From ARK-15 sp038880255 (GTDB lineage: Archaea; Thermoplasmatota; Thermoplasmata; Thermoplasmatales; ARK-15), in assembly GCA_038880255.1 (NCBI GenBank), contig JAVZSA010000001.1, forward strand, positions 1 to 64,000: a DNA stretch of 64,000 nucleotides. Direction: 5' to 3'. The position numbers and the translations under genes were made by a program. This document shows positions 35,775-44,244 of this stretch, piece by piece; position 1 is the stretch's first letter, and every line of letters begins with the position of its first letter. A model generated the notes under the pieces. It was not told the DNA's origin and searched no databases. It was given only the letters and a program-made list of their open reading frames with translations.

Positions 35775-36396
35775 ATTCCTTTAAAAGAAAATTTCTTTCC
35801 TCATCCCCCATTGTTTTCAGGTTTATTGAAATAATCATAATTCCCTTATTTATTTTTACATTATCTTTTATAGATGTGAGTGATTTTATTGTATTATCAA
35901 AACCATTATTTTTTATCAACAGTTCAATGCCATCCATAAGTATTATACCCTTTGTACCCTCTTTAATAAAATTGTTTATTCCATTTGAAATTAGGCTAAG
36001 ATCTGTAGGTTGCAAACTTGTTACTTTTCCGTCCCTATAATTTACTGTTGTGAGCCAAATAAACTTTACATTTTCTGATGATCCATAAAAAGAAATACTT
36101 TCAGGATGTGTTCTTGTAATACATAATCCTGCCCTTCCTTTTTTAAGTGCTTGATTAAATATATCATAACATTTGTTTGGTTTTTCTTCATCAATTATAT
36201 AGGATTCACCAAAGTTCAATATTAAATCGGGCTTTTTATTTTTTGAAGGTGATGTTATAAACTTAAGTCTTTTTTCATAATTTCTTATAATTGTATAAAT
36301 ATCATCCCTTTTTATTTCTTCTTCATCAAGTTTTTCTTTTAATTCATTTATAAATTCTTTAAAAAGCGCAATTATTATTTCACTATTTTCATCCAT
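35746..36396 (-). CDS. DUF835 family protein
   Basis: This 216-residue protein has an N-terminal charged helix and then the DUF835 domain, recognisable by YIIDEEKPNKCYDIFNQAL, GLCITRTHPES, FIWLTT and GIILMDGIELLIKNNGF. DUF835 is an archaeal domain often fused to signalling modules, with a RecA-like fold but no clear P-loop; its function is unknown. I chose ATG 36396 because a TATAAT-type element lies about 25 nt upstream; the TTG start further upstream (36417) would overlap the promoter. It overlaps the rpl10e 3' end. Confidence 0.75.
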   Translation of the reverse strand: MDENSEIIIALFKEFINELKEKLDEEEIKRDDIYTIIRNYEKRLKFITSPSKNKKPDLILNFGESYIIDEEKPNKCYDIFNQALKKGRAGLCITRTHPESISFYGSSENVKFIWLTTVNYRDGKVTSLQPTDLSLISNGINNFIKEGTKGIILMDGIELLIKNNGFDNTIKSLTSIKDNVKINKGIMIISINLKTMGDEERNFLLKEFNLISLPSH

Positions 36397-36469
36397 AATA
36401 TTAAAAAAATGTAACAATATTATAAATGTTTTTGAGTAAATTTATTATTTTAAAAAATAACAATTATAT

Positions 36470-37237
36470 TTAAAGCGAATGTGAAAAATAATCTTCTCTA
36501 CCTCCGTCCACCACTATCACTTGTCCTGTAATAAAATCTGAATCTTTTGATGCGAGAAAAACAGCTACCCTTGCTATATCCAAAGGTTTACCAATCCTTC
36601 TTAGGGCGGTTTTTTCCGATATTAGTTTAACTGTTCTTTCCCAATCTTCCTTATCCTTTCCCTTTTTTGTCATATCTGTCTCAATATATCCTGGAGATAT
36701 TGCATTTACATTGACACCATATTTACCCAATTCGAATGCGTATCTTTTCGTTAATGTTATTACCCCTCCCTTTGTAATTGAATAGAATGTTGTTCCTTCT
36801 AATGATGTGACAATTCCAGCAATACTAGCAATATTAATTATTTTACCACCATTTTTCATAAAATTTTCTCTCAGTGCTTCTATTGTATAAACCATAGAAT
36901 AAAGGTTTACAGATATCATCTTCTTTAAATCTTCAAAGTTATTTGTGTTAGTTATCATAATTCCAGCATTATTTACAAGTACATCTATCCTTTTGAAATA
37001 TTCTAATGCTTTATTTACCATATCCTTAACTTCATCAGCATTGGAAACATCAGCCTTTATTGCCATGCATTCATTTCCATTTTCTTTAATTTTTAAACAT
37101 ACATTTTTTGCCTCTGCTTCACTACTTTTATAATTCAAAATTACCTTTGCTCCTTCCCTTGAAAATTCTTCAACAATTGATCTGCCTATGCCCCTTGAGG
37201 AACCTGTAACAAGTGCTATTTTATTTTTGAGGATCAT
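36470..37237 (-). CDS. Short-chain dehydrogenase/reductase (FabG-like)
   Basis: This 255-residue classical SDR binds NAD(P) through TGSSRGIGRS near residue 11. The NAG-type motif is NNAGIM near 90, the catalytic Ser is in NIASIAGIV near 138, and Tyr/Lys are in FYSITKGG near 151-156. The PG motif SPGYIETDM follows. With acyl-CoA dehydrogenases nearby it may reduce a 3-oxoacyl or similar substrate, but specificity cannot be read from sequence. It stands alone on the minus strand. Confidence 0.85.
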   Translation of the reverse strand: MILKNKIALVTGSSRGIGRSIVEEFSREGAKVILNYKSSEAEAKNVCLKIKENGNECMAIKADVSNADEVKDMVNKALEYFKRIDVLVNNAGIMITNTNNFEDLKKMISVNLYSMVYTIEALRENFMKNGGKIINIASIAGIVTSLEGTTFYSITKGGVITLTKRYAFELGKYGVNVNAISPGYIETDMTKKGKDKEDWERTVKLISEKTALRRIGKPLDIARVAVFLASKDSDFITGQVIVVDGGREDYFSHSL

Positions 37238-37279
37238 ATTATATTATATTCTAAGAAGTTCATAAATTTTTAGGAAAAA

Positions 37280-37286
37280 TTTAAAT
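37280..37286 (+). promoter_or_regulatory. TATA-like box of the frameshifted membrane-protein gene
   Basis: TTTAAAT is centred about 26 nt before the ATG at 37310. It supports 37310, not the GTG at 37438, as the real start of that gene. Confidence 0.45.
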
Positions 37287-37309
37287 TAGGTAAGCAATAA
37301 AATATTTCG

Positions 37310-37878
37310 ATGAAAAGAAATGATACATGCATTGAAGGAGTTCTTATTATGGAATTAGCTACAATGGTGGTGGCAATACCCTTGCCTTTCTTGCAAGTTC
37401 ACTTTCAACTTATTCCAGTCAAGCTATACAAACAATAGTGGAATTTGTAATAATAAGCACAGTTGTGGTATGGTTTTGGTGGTCATATGTTGTTGAAAGA
37501 ATTGAATATCCATTTAAAACATTCAAGTTCCCATTTTATGATGTTTTAATTTTAATAACAATTTCTCTTATACCGTTTGTTTATAAAATAGGGGGAATAA
37601 TGTATATTGCAGGCCTCCTTTCATTTTTAATGTTTTTCTGGTCATTAATGCTCATTGAAATAAAAAATGAATATATTGATAGTATTAATGAAATTGAAAG
37701 AAAAATTTTTAATTTCGAAATAAGGAGTAGAATAATTATTACATTAGTATCTGCATTTACTGTTATAGTTGCATACTTTTCAATTTTTTATGGAATAATT
37801 GTTTTTACTTTTGTTATTGTTATCATAATTTTTGGTTATTTAAGAAAAATAAATCTTATTAAATTGAAACAAACTTAA
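37310..37878 (+). pseudogene. Small membrane protein with a single-base frameshift near 37345
   Basis: The frame from GTG 37438 to 37878 encodes 146 residues with about four membrane helices. The same frame stays open upstream to 37336 and reads YYGISYNGGGNTLAFLASSLSTY, which looks coding. An ATG at 37310, correctly spaced behind a TATA box, opens in the neighbouring frame (MKRNDTCIEGVLI) and would join it if one T were restored near 37343-37349. The repaired protein would be about 190 residues. I do not recognise the family. Either the gene is broken or the sequence has a one-base error. Confidence 0.6.
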
Positions 37879-37889
37879 AAAGTAACATA

Positions 37890-39317
37890 TTAAAGATTTG
37901 GATTTAAGATCCATTTCCCTTTCAGATAAATGCCTAAAATTTTAATTTTTTCTGGATTTGTAGTGAGTGGATCCTTATCCAAAACAAGAAAATTTGCCTC
38001 CATACCTGGTGAAAGGGATCCATACTTTAATCCTAAGACCTTTGCTGATCCTTCAGTATAACAATAGTATGCTTCCTCAGGTTTTAGTGTTTGATCCTTT
38101 GTGTACTCATAAATCTTTAAATTTTTATTACCACCCCTTTCAATTGCTGCAGAAAGTGTAAGAAAAGGATTTAATGGTTCCACCGGTGAATCTGTAGAAA
38201 ATGATAAATTCGTGAAATTTAAAAGATCCTTAAATCTATAAACATATTTAGCTCTATTAACACCCAATCTATCGACCACCCAAAAATCTGAGATAATGAA
38301 ATGTGGCTGAACAACAATATTAATGCCCCTTAATTTTTCCAATTGGTCATCCCTTACAACAGATGCATGTTCTATTCTTTTACCATATTTAGCATTTTTT
38401 AAGACATTTAGGGCAATGTCTAAGGCCTTATCGCCAATTGCATGTATTGCCACATCCTTTTTCATTTCATTTGCTCTTTCCACAATCATATTTAAAAAAT
38501 TCTCATCTGTTACCTGTTCACCGTATGTATTAGAATCACTATATTTCTCAGAAAGTAGGGCTGTTCTTGCACCAAGTGAACCATCAATAAAAAGTTTTAC
38601 TCCTTTTACATTTATATTTTTGAAATCGTATTTTAAAAAATCCTCAGCATTTAAATATATGGAAATATCAATTGGTAATTTTCTTTTTTCCTGAATTTTC
38701 TCAATAATTTTTAAGGACTCAAGGTTGCATGATACAAAGCCAACAGCTGATATTCCATTCATTGCAACAAAATCTATTGCATTTTCCATATATTTCATTT
38801 TTAATTCAAATGGAATCATTTCAATGAACCTTTTTCTAAAGATTTCAAACTCATTTTCAAAAACTATACCATTTCCATCAGTTTTCATCATATCCAAAAA
38901 GTATGAATTTACCAAGGCGGCATGAAGGCAAATTCTTGTAAGGATTACAGGTCTATCATTTACAATATCATCAATATCATATTTGTTTGGCCATCTCCTT
39001 TCTTTAAAAAGTTCTTGGTCCCAACCGTGACCAATAATTGGGCCATTATTATTTTTAGCAAAAATTTTCAATTTTTCCCTTAATTCATTTATTGATCTTA
39101 TACCTCTTAAATCAAGAGTGTTTAAAAATAATCCAATTTCATCCAAATGAAGATGTGAATCTATGAAAGCAGGTATTATGAATTTTCCATTCAGATCAAT
39201 TGCATCAGGATCATCTTCAAAGGACTTTACCTTACCATTATCTATAATAATAGAATTATGAATTTTGAGAGGAATAAAACTTGAATATACTTTGCAATTT
39301 TTAAATGAAATTTTCAT
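37890..39317 (-). CDS. YtcJ-like metal-dependent amidohydrolase
   Basis: This 475-residue amidohydrolase-superfamily protein has the TIM-barrel metal motif FIDSHLHLDE near residue 51, a metal-binding lysine/His region in the middle (KLFIDGSLGART), and HAIGDKALDIAL near 293. The ending SPGMEANFLVLDKDPL is the typical return of the beta-sandwich domain. The substrate is unknown; family members hydrolyse amides or carbamates. It is monocistronic on the minus strand. Confidence 0.82.
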   Translation of the reverse strand: MKISFKNCKVYSSFIPLKIHNSIIIDNGKVKSFEDDPDAIDLNGKFIIPAFIDSHLHLDEIGLFLNTLDLRGIRSINELREKLKIFAKNNNGPIIGHGWDQELFKERRWPNKYDIDDIVNDRPVILTRICLHAALVNSYFLDMMKTDGNGIVFENEFEIFRKRFIEMIPFELKMKYMENAIDFVAMNGISAVGFVSCNLESLKIIEKIQEKRKLPIDISIYLNAEDFLKYDFKNINVKGVKLFIDGSLGARTALLSEKYSDSNTYGEQVTDENFLNMIVERANEMKKDVAIHAIGDKALDIALNVLKNAKYGKRIEHASVVRDDQLEKLRGINIVVQPHFIISDFWVVDRLGVNRAKYVYRFKDLLNFTNLSFSTDSPVEPLNPFLTLSAAIERGGNKNLKIYEYTKDQTLKPEEAYYCYTEGSAKVLGLKYGSLSPGMEANFLVLDKDPLTTNPEKIKILGIYLKGKWILNPNL

Positions 39318-39464
39318 AATAGTTAATTAAAAATGTAGTAAATCAATTTTTATGTTAATTTTACAAAACATTAATTTATCTATGAAATATTATATTAAAA
39401 AATTAAATTTTGAAATTTTAGGATTTAAAATTAACAATTTTTATATAGCAATTGAATCATACAT

Positions 39465-40748
39465 ATGGTTAAGGTGGCTGAAAGTATGGAGGATATATTA
39501 CTTGATGAAAATGAAAAGAAAATTAAATATGAAGTAAGGGAAGTTGTAAGAGAAATACCCCATGAATTAATAAGGGAAATAGAAAGTGAAAAAGTTGTTT
39601 TTCCCAGAAAATTCATTCAAATAATAACATCAAAGAAAATTGTGGGATTAAGATTTCCATCCGAGTATGGAGGAAGAAATGCTTCATGGGTAGCGGAAAT
39701 GGCTGCTGTTGAGGAAATGGGGTATCTTGGTTTTACTTTAAGTTGTATGTATTCCCTTGGATCAATTGTAGGCGAACCAATAAATAAATTTGGAACCAAA
39801 GATCAAAAAGAAAAATATTTGTTGGGTATCACTTCTGGTAATAGATATGGTGCTGAGGCTATTACTGAACCTACAGGTGGTTCTGATCTTTTTGGTATGA
39901 TGAGAACAAGGGCTGAAAAGAGAGGCTCAAAGTTTATACTGAACGGTCAAAAGAGGTTTGTTGTAGGTGGCAATGGTGCAGATTTTTTTGTTACCTACGC
40001 TATTACTGATCCTTTAGCAAAACCAATTTCAAAGGGTATTAGTGCATTTGTTGTGGATAGAGAGACACCAGGAATTAAGGTTGAAACTGTTTATGGTCTA
40101 ATGGGTACACGTGGTGGTGGAACAGCCAGGATTGTTTTTAAGGATGTTGAAATTGATGAAACAAATATAATTGGAAATGTAAACGGTGGATATGATGTCT
40201 TTAATATTATGATGATACCTGAAAGACTCACAACTGCTGCAGGTTCAGTTGGAGTTGCCTTGGCAGCAATAGAAATAGCAACAAATTATGCTATGAAAAG
40301 AGAAGCATTTGGAAATAAGTTGATAGAGCATGAAGGTGTGAATTTTAAAATTGCAGAATCTTTAACAGGTATTGAAAATGCGATGTCACTTGTGTACACT
40401 GCTAGTAAAGCAGCAGATATGTTTGAAAAGGGTAAAGTTCCACTTTCATACGTAAGAAAATTGGTTTCAATGTCTAAACTTAATTCCACAGAAACAATGT
40501 GGAAAGCAGTTAATGATGCAATGCAAATTATGGGCGGAATTGGATACACCACTATTTATCCTATTGAAAGACTGTTAAGGGATTCTAGACTTGGAATGAT
40601 TTGGACTGGTACAAACGAGGTAATGAAAATGATCATTCAACACGAATTTATTAAAGAATTAAAAGATCCAAATTATTTCTCAAAAAAGAGGAATGTAGAA
40701 CTTGATGCATTAGATTTCAATCTTGTTGAAGAAAAAGTTTACAAATAA
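39465..40748 (+). CDS. Acyl-CoA dehydrogenase-like flavoprotein, atypical catalytic site
   Basis: This 427-residue acyl-CoA dehydrogenase relative has GAEAITEPTGGSDLFGMM near residue 128, a middle beta domain, and the C-terminal GGIGYTTIYPIERLLRDSRL motif. Where short/medium-chain enzymes have the catalytic Glu (EGT), this protein reads WTGTNEV. The base could sit elsewhere, as in isovaleryl- and long-chain enzymes, or the protein may not be a simple dehydrogenase. A TTTTTATATA element 20-28 nt before the ATG suggests a leaderless transcript. It is followed 15 nt later by a DsrE-like gene. Confidence 0.85.
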   Translation: MVKVAESMEDILLDENEKKIKYEVREVVREIPHELIREIESEKVVFPRKFIQIITSKKIVGLRFPSEYGGRNASWVAEMAAVEEMGYLGFTLSCMYSLGSIVGEPINKFGTKDQKEKYLLGITSGNRYGAEAITEPTGGSDLFGMMRTRAEKRGSKFILNGQKRFVVGGNGADFFVTYAITDPLAKPISKGISAFVVDRETPGIKVETVYGLMGTRGGGTARIVFKDVEIDETNIIGNVNGGYDVFNIMMIPERLTTAAGSVGVALAAIEIATNYAMKREAFGNKLIEHEGVNFKIAESLTGIENAMSLVYTASKAADMFEKGKVPLSYVRKLVSMSKLNSTETMWKAVNDAMQIMGGIGYTTIYPIERLLRDSRLGMIWTGTNEVMKMIIQHEFIKELKDPNYFSKKRNVELDALDFNLVEEKVYK

Positions 40749-40763
40749 TTAAAACATAAATAT

Positions 40764-41105
40764 ATGAGTAAAATATTAATCATAATTACTTTAGAGAAAA
40801 ATGAAATCGATAATGTAATGGCAGGTCTAAACCTTGCTTATTATATCAAATTAAGGGATCACTCAGAAGAAATAAAAATAATCTTGCATGGACAGAGTAA
40901 AGAATCTGTAGTATTAGATAATAAGGATGTTAAGGATTTAATAATAAAATTGATAAATTTAGGAATAGGGATATTTGCTAGTAAAAATGATTTAGATAAT
41001 TTTAAAATAAATATGGAACTAGAAAAACTTGGTATAAATGTGGATAACTTTGAAAAATTATTAACTAAATATATGAGGCAAGGATATATACCAATGAAAT
41101 TTTAA
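40764..41105 (+). CDS. DsrE/F-like small protein
   Basis: This 113-residue protein begins MSKILIIITLEKNEIDNVMAGLNLAYYIKL and continues with a strand-helix pattern like DsrE/DsrF-type proteins, which carry or relay sulfur or sense redox state. The cysteine that carries sulfur in active DsrE proteins is absent; the protein has no Cys. It is likely cotranscribed with the preceding acyl-CoA dehydrogenase. Function is unknown. Confidence 0.62.
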   Translation: MSKILIIITLEKNEIDNVMAGLNLAYYIKLRDHSEEIKIILHGQSKESVVLDNKDVKDLIIKLINLGIGIFASKNDLDNFKINMELEKLGINVDNFEKLLTKYMRQGYIPMKF

Positions 41106-41113
41106 AAGGAAAA

Positions 41114-41123
41114 AAATTATAAA
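41114..41123 (+). promoter_or_regulatory. TATA-like promoter for eL41 and tRNA-Trp
   Basis: AATTATAAAC is about 40 nt before the eL41 ATG, giving room for a short leader with an AGGTG ribosome binding site at 41149-41153. Since only one nucleotide separates eL41 from tRNA-Trp, it may serve both. Confidence 0.4.
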
Positions 41124-41158
41124 CATTGACAGATTTTCCATTTACACCAGGTGTTAGA

Positions 41159-41266
41159 ATGAAGAGAAGTTCCAGAGTATGGAAAAAAAGAGGACAAATG
41201 CGATGGAAGTGGAGAAAAAAGAGAATGAGAAGGTTAATGCGCCAAAGGAGAGCCAATAAGAAATAG
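41159..41266 (+). CDS. rpl41e: Ribosomal protein eL41
   Basis: This 35-residue gene is too short for most gene finders. It encodes a highly basic peptide, MKRSSRVWKKRGQMRWKWRK followed by a second Arg/Lys/Met-rich half. That is the composition and length of eL41, the smallest ribosomal protein, which bridges the two subunits. An AGGTG binding site lies 6 nt before the ATG. Its TAG stop ends one base before the 5' end of tRNA-Trp. Confidence 0.88.
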   Translation: MKRSSRVWKKRGQMRWKWRKKRMRRLMRQRRANKK

Positions 41267-41267
41267 T

Positions 41268-41409
41268 GGGGGCATGGGGTAATCAGGTATCCTAGCGGGC
41301 TCCAGTTATGGAAATGATTCTCCAGAGGGTCAACTGAAGAAATGATGATTAACTGGAGCAATGATCCAGGAGTGACCCGCGGATCTGGGTTCAAATCCCA
41401 GTGCCCCCA
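41268..41409 (+). tRNA. tRNA-Trp (CCA) with 69-nt intron
   Basis: The acceptor stem is GGGGGCA with TGCCCCC plus discriminator A (41409). The anticodon stem is GCGGG/CCCGC, and the T arm CTGGG-TTCAAAT-CCCAG is intact. The loop reads CT-CCA-G (41300-41305), then an intron, then A38 (41375). Removing 41306-41374 leaves a normal 73-nt tRNA with anticodon CCA. Intron position 37/38 is canonical. CTCC (5') and GGAG (3') form a 4-bp helix flanked by 3-nt bulges AGT and TGA, the bulge-helix-bulge recognised by the splicing endonuclease. The 5' end is one base after the eL41 stop codon. Confidence 0.96.
41306..41374 (+). ncRNA. tRNA-Trp intron acting as box C/D guide for C34 and C39
   Basis: Inside the intron I see box C-like ATGATT (41314-41319), box D' CTGA (41334-41337), box C' ATGATGA (41342-41348) and a D-like ATGA (41361-41364), closed by a TGGA/TCCA stem. 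GGGTC before D' pairs with tRNA 37-41; the fifth base before D' faces C39. CTGGAGC before D pairs with tRNA 31-37; the fifth base before D faces C34. This is the arrangement known for euryarchaeal tRNA-Trp introns that direct 2'-O-methylation at positions 34 and 39. Box D is AUGA instead of CUGA. Confidence 0.85.
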
Positions 41410-41548
41410 TACTTTTGGATTATGCTGTCAAATGTGATTATTTGTCAATTTATTTTAATAATTTAAATAAACACATTTTAAAAAATCATTTAAAAATTAT
41501 TATTATGATTTTTTTGAATAAATTTAAAATAAAGATGAAAAATAAAAG

Positions 41549-43075
41549 TTAAAACCCCAATCCCATACTATCTCGTCTAGGATCAGATCCTCCCATTAAC
41601 ACATTTTCTTTCTTTATTATTATGTTTGCATCCCCCATCAAATCATTTAATTTACCAACAATTTCAGTATTGAAAATACTACTCAATTTTTCCAAGGTAT
41701 ATTTTTCAAAATTTTCCTCAATTTTTAGTGTTTCATTGCCTTCAAATAAGATTCTACCATGAACAAATCTTGGATATTCAACACTTTCTTGAGGATTCAT
41801 TTTTCTATCTATTATATTGTGGATTATCTGTATATGTGTTTGGGGTTGTCCTTCACCACCTGCAGCTCCAAATACCCCAAAAAGTTCCTCATCCTTTACT
41901 ATCATTCCTGCTGTGAGTGTATGTAACGTTCTCTTATTTGGTTGAATAAAATTTGGATGTTCATTTGACAATGAAAAATAGGCACCTCTATTTTGAAATA
42001 TTACTCCAGTTTTTTCATCTGCATATCCAGATCCAAAGGGATAAAAAAGACTCTGTATACCAGAAATGGCATTTCCATCTTTATCAATAATTGCAAAATT
42101 TACTGTATCACCTTCAATTGTTCTTTTAATACTTTCATGAATATTGCTACCATTATTTTCAATAAATTCCATTATATCAAATTTCATAAACTTAGGATCA
42201 GTTACCATTTCTCTTATCTGGAATGCTTTAATCTTCGCCATTACCATTATTGAAATGTTTTCCCATTCCTTCAGATTTGCCACATCATAATTTTCCATAA
42301 TTTTTAATGCGACTAATGCTGCGATGCCCTGAGTGTTTGGAGGTGTTTCAAATATTTCATATTTTCTATAATTTCCTTTTATTGGATTATCCCAGAATGC
42401 CTTATAATTTTTTAAATCTGATGGAATTATAAAAGATCCTATTTCTTCAAGGTATTCTGAAATTTTTTCGAAGGTTTCACCATTGTAAAAATCTAATGGA
42501 TTTTCAGATATTTTCTTTAATGTTTGGGCCAGAGGCAAGTTTTTTACAGTTTCTCCAAACATTTTTCCTGAAAAATTTTCAAATAAAAATTTATTTTTCC
42601 TAATTTTTTCTTTACTTTTAAAAATTTGAGATGATAAATGATAGGAAATGGGAAAACCATTTTCAGCATAATCTATTGATTGAGAAAGTAACTTTTCAAA
42701 TTTCATTGTTGAATAGGAAGAAAGAAGATACCATCCATATGTAATTCCTGGAACAGTGATTGAATATGGACTTTCCTTAGGAAGTATTTTAATTCCAGAT
42801 TCTTCTGGTAAATTTTCAAATTTTGCTAATGAACCTGAATAGCCACTAGCATTTAAAAATTTGATTTTCCCATTTGAAGAATCATAATAAAGAGCAAAAA
42901 AATCACCACCAATCCCATTCTGTGATGGTAAAACAACAGATAAAACAGAACTTACTGCTATTGCAGCATCGGCAGCATTTCCACCTTCCTGAAGAATTTT
43001 TAAGCCGGCACTGGTGGCGAGAGGATGCCCTGAAACTACCAACCCTTTTTTTCCAATTGCGGGTGTTCTATACAT
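41549..43075 (-). CDS. Gamma-glutamyltransferase family protein
   Basis: This 508-residue Ntn-hydrolase precursor should self-cleave before Thr324, which lies in GDTVNFAIIDKDGNAISG; the T-x-x-F motif and following SLFYPFGSG match the family. The N-terminal part reads VVSGHPLATSAGLKILQEGGNAADAAIA, also typical. There is no signal peptide, so it is cytoplasmic, unlike most bacterial GGT. Archaeal members may act on gamma-glutamyl compounds or on related amides; substrate not determined. It stands upstream of no obvious operon partner. Confidence 0.85.
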   Translation of the reverse strand: MYRTPAIGKKGLVVSGHPLATSAGLKILQEGGNAADAAIAVSSVLSVVLPSQNGIGGDFFALYYDSSNGKIKFLNASGYSGSLAKFENLPEESGIKILPKESPYSITVPGITYGWYLLSSYSTMKFEKLLSQSIDYAENGFPISYHLSSQIFKSKEKIRKNKFLFENFSGKMFGETVKNLPLAQTLKKISENPLDFYNGETFEKISEYLEEIGSFIIPSDLKNYKAFWDNPIKGNYRKYEIFETPPNTQGIAALVALKIMENYDVANLKEWENISIMVMAKIKAFQIREMVTDPKFMKFDIMEFIENNGSNIHESIKRTIEGDTVNFAIIDKDGNAISGIQSLFYPFGSGYADEKTGVIFQNRGAYFSLSNEHPNFIQPNKRTLHTLTAGMIVKDEELFGVFGAAGGEGQPQTHIQIIHNIIDRKMNPQESVEYPRFVHGRILFEGNETLKIEENFEKYTLEKLSSIFNTEIVGKLNDLMGDANIIIKKENVLMGGSDPRRDSMGLGF

Positions 43076-43133
43076 ATTACTGAAAGATCCTTATTGTTTA
43101 TTTAATTTTCTCGCTAAAATTTTTAGAATTTCA

Positions 43134-43742
43134 TTATTTAGAATAAAGATGGCACGCAACCCAATGATCACCTTTTATATTTAACAATTCAGGTTCCTCT
43201 TTTCTGCACTTTTCAAATGCATATGGACATCTTGGGTGAAACCTGCATCCTGTGGGTATTTCCATAGGGTTTGGTATTTCTCCTTTAATATTTACCTCTT
43301 TTTCCTTCTTTCCTAAGGTGGGTATTGCATCCATAAGTGCCCTTGTATAGGGATGAAGAGGATTATTTATTATTTCATCCTTTTTTCCTTCTTCCATTAA
43401 TTTACCTAAATAAAGTACACTAATTTTATTCCCAACGTAGGATGCAACGGATATATCATGTGTAATCATAAGCATAGATACTTGATATTTTCTATTCATT
43501 TCTTTCATAAGATTTAGAAAATTTGCTCTTATAGAAACATCGAGCATTGAAACAGGTTCATCAGCTACAATAAATTCAGGTGAAATCCCAAGAGCCCTTG
43601 CAATTGCTACTCTCTGTCTTTGACCACCTGAAAGCTGGTGGGGATACCTATTTAAAAAATCTTGAGCTGGTTTTAAACCAATATCCTCCATTACCCTTAA
43701 AATCCTATCATCATCAAATTTAATTTTTATTAATTTAATCAA
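43134..43742 (-). pseudogene. Truncated oligopeptide ABC transporter ATPase (Opp/Dpp type)
   Basis: The 202 residues are the C-terminal two thirds of an OppD/OppF-type ATPase. The signature LSGGQRQRVAIARAL, Walker B VADEPVSMLD, the switch His in MITHDI and the Opp-specific Cys-rich tail (GCRFHPRCPYAFEKCRKEEP) are present. Walker A and the Q-loop, about 120 N-terminal residues, are missing: the frame begins at a TTG just 50 nt from a divergent gene. No permease or binding-protein genes flank it. I read it as the remnant of a deleted transporter operon. Confidence 0.8.
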
Positions 43743-43791
43743 ATAAATATTAGAAAATATTTTATAAAGGTATTTATTATTTTTAAATCCT

Positions 43792-44175
43792 ATGGAAAAA
43801 AAAGATTGTATTGAAGACCAACTTGCATGTATGATTGGGTATAGAGGTAAGACAATTTGTGTTTTACCTTCAGAAAAAATTCTTAATGTCTTAGGTAAAA
43901 AATATACAATACTTATTATTGCACTTCTTGGAAATCAGGACAAAGTCAATTTCAACGAAATATTGAAAAAAACCGGATTCCCTCGTCCTAATTTACTTTC
44001 ACAACGGTTAAAAGAACTAGAGGAATTAGATCTTATAAAAAAGAAAATAATCACAGAAAAGGCTCCAATTTCAACAATCTATATGCTAACTAAAAAGGGT
44101 AAGAAATTAAGATCTCTACTTTTACCTCTTCTTGCCTGGGTAGAATTGAACTCAAGAAATACTTTAAAAAAATAA
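43792..44175 (+). CDS. HxlR-family winged-helix regulator
   Basis: This 127-residue protein has the HxlR fold: VLGKKYTILIIALLGN, FNEILKKTGFPRPNLLSQRLKELEELDLIKKK (recognition helix in PRPNLLSQRLKEL), then the wing ISTIYMLTKKGKKLR. Before the fold is an extra N-terminal stretch with three cysteines (KDCIEDQLACMIGY and GKTICVLP) that could sense metal or redox state. It is divergent from the truncated ABC ATPase, 49 nt away, and may once have regulated it. A separate promoter drives the DUF981 gene downstream. Confidence 0.78.
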   Translation: MEKKDCIEDQLACMIGYRGKTICVLPSEKILNVLGKKYTILIIALLGNQDKVNFNEILKKTGFPRPNLLSQRLKELEELDLIKKKIITEKAPISTIYMLTKKGKKLRSLLLPLLAWVELNSRNTLKK

Positions 44176-44244
44176 ATTTAATTTAAATTTTTAAACTTTT
44201 TATTTAATATATCTATATTAATTTATCTTAATTAGGTGATTATA

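Noticed and set aside
41410..41548. Spacer after tRNA-Trp considered for a second RNA gene
   Set aside because: It contains only AT-rich sequence with no tRNA or guide-RNA signature and no reading frame with coding character.
43134..43742. Annotating the Opp-type ATPase as functional
   Set aside because: It lacks Walker A and the Q-loop, and no ATG with a binding site or promoter gives a longer frame before the divergent HxlR gene.
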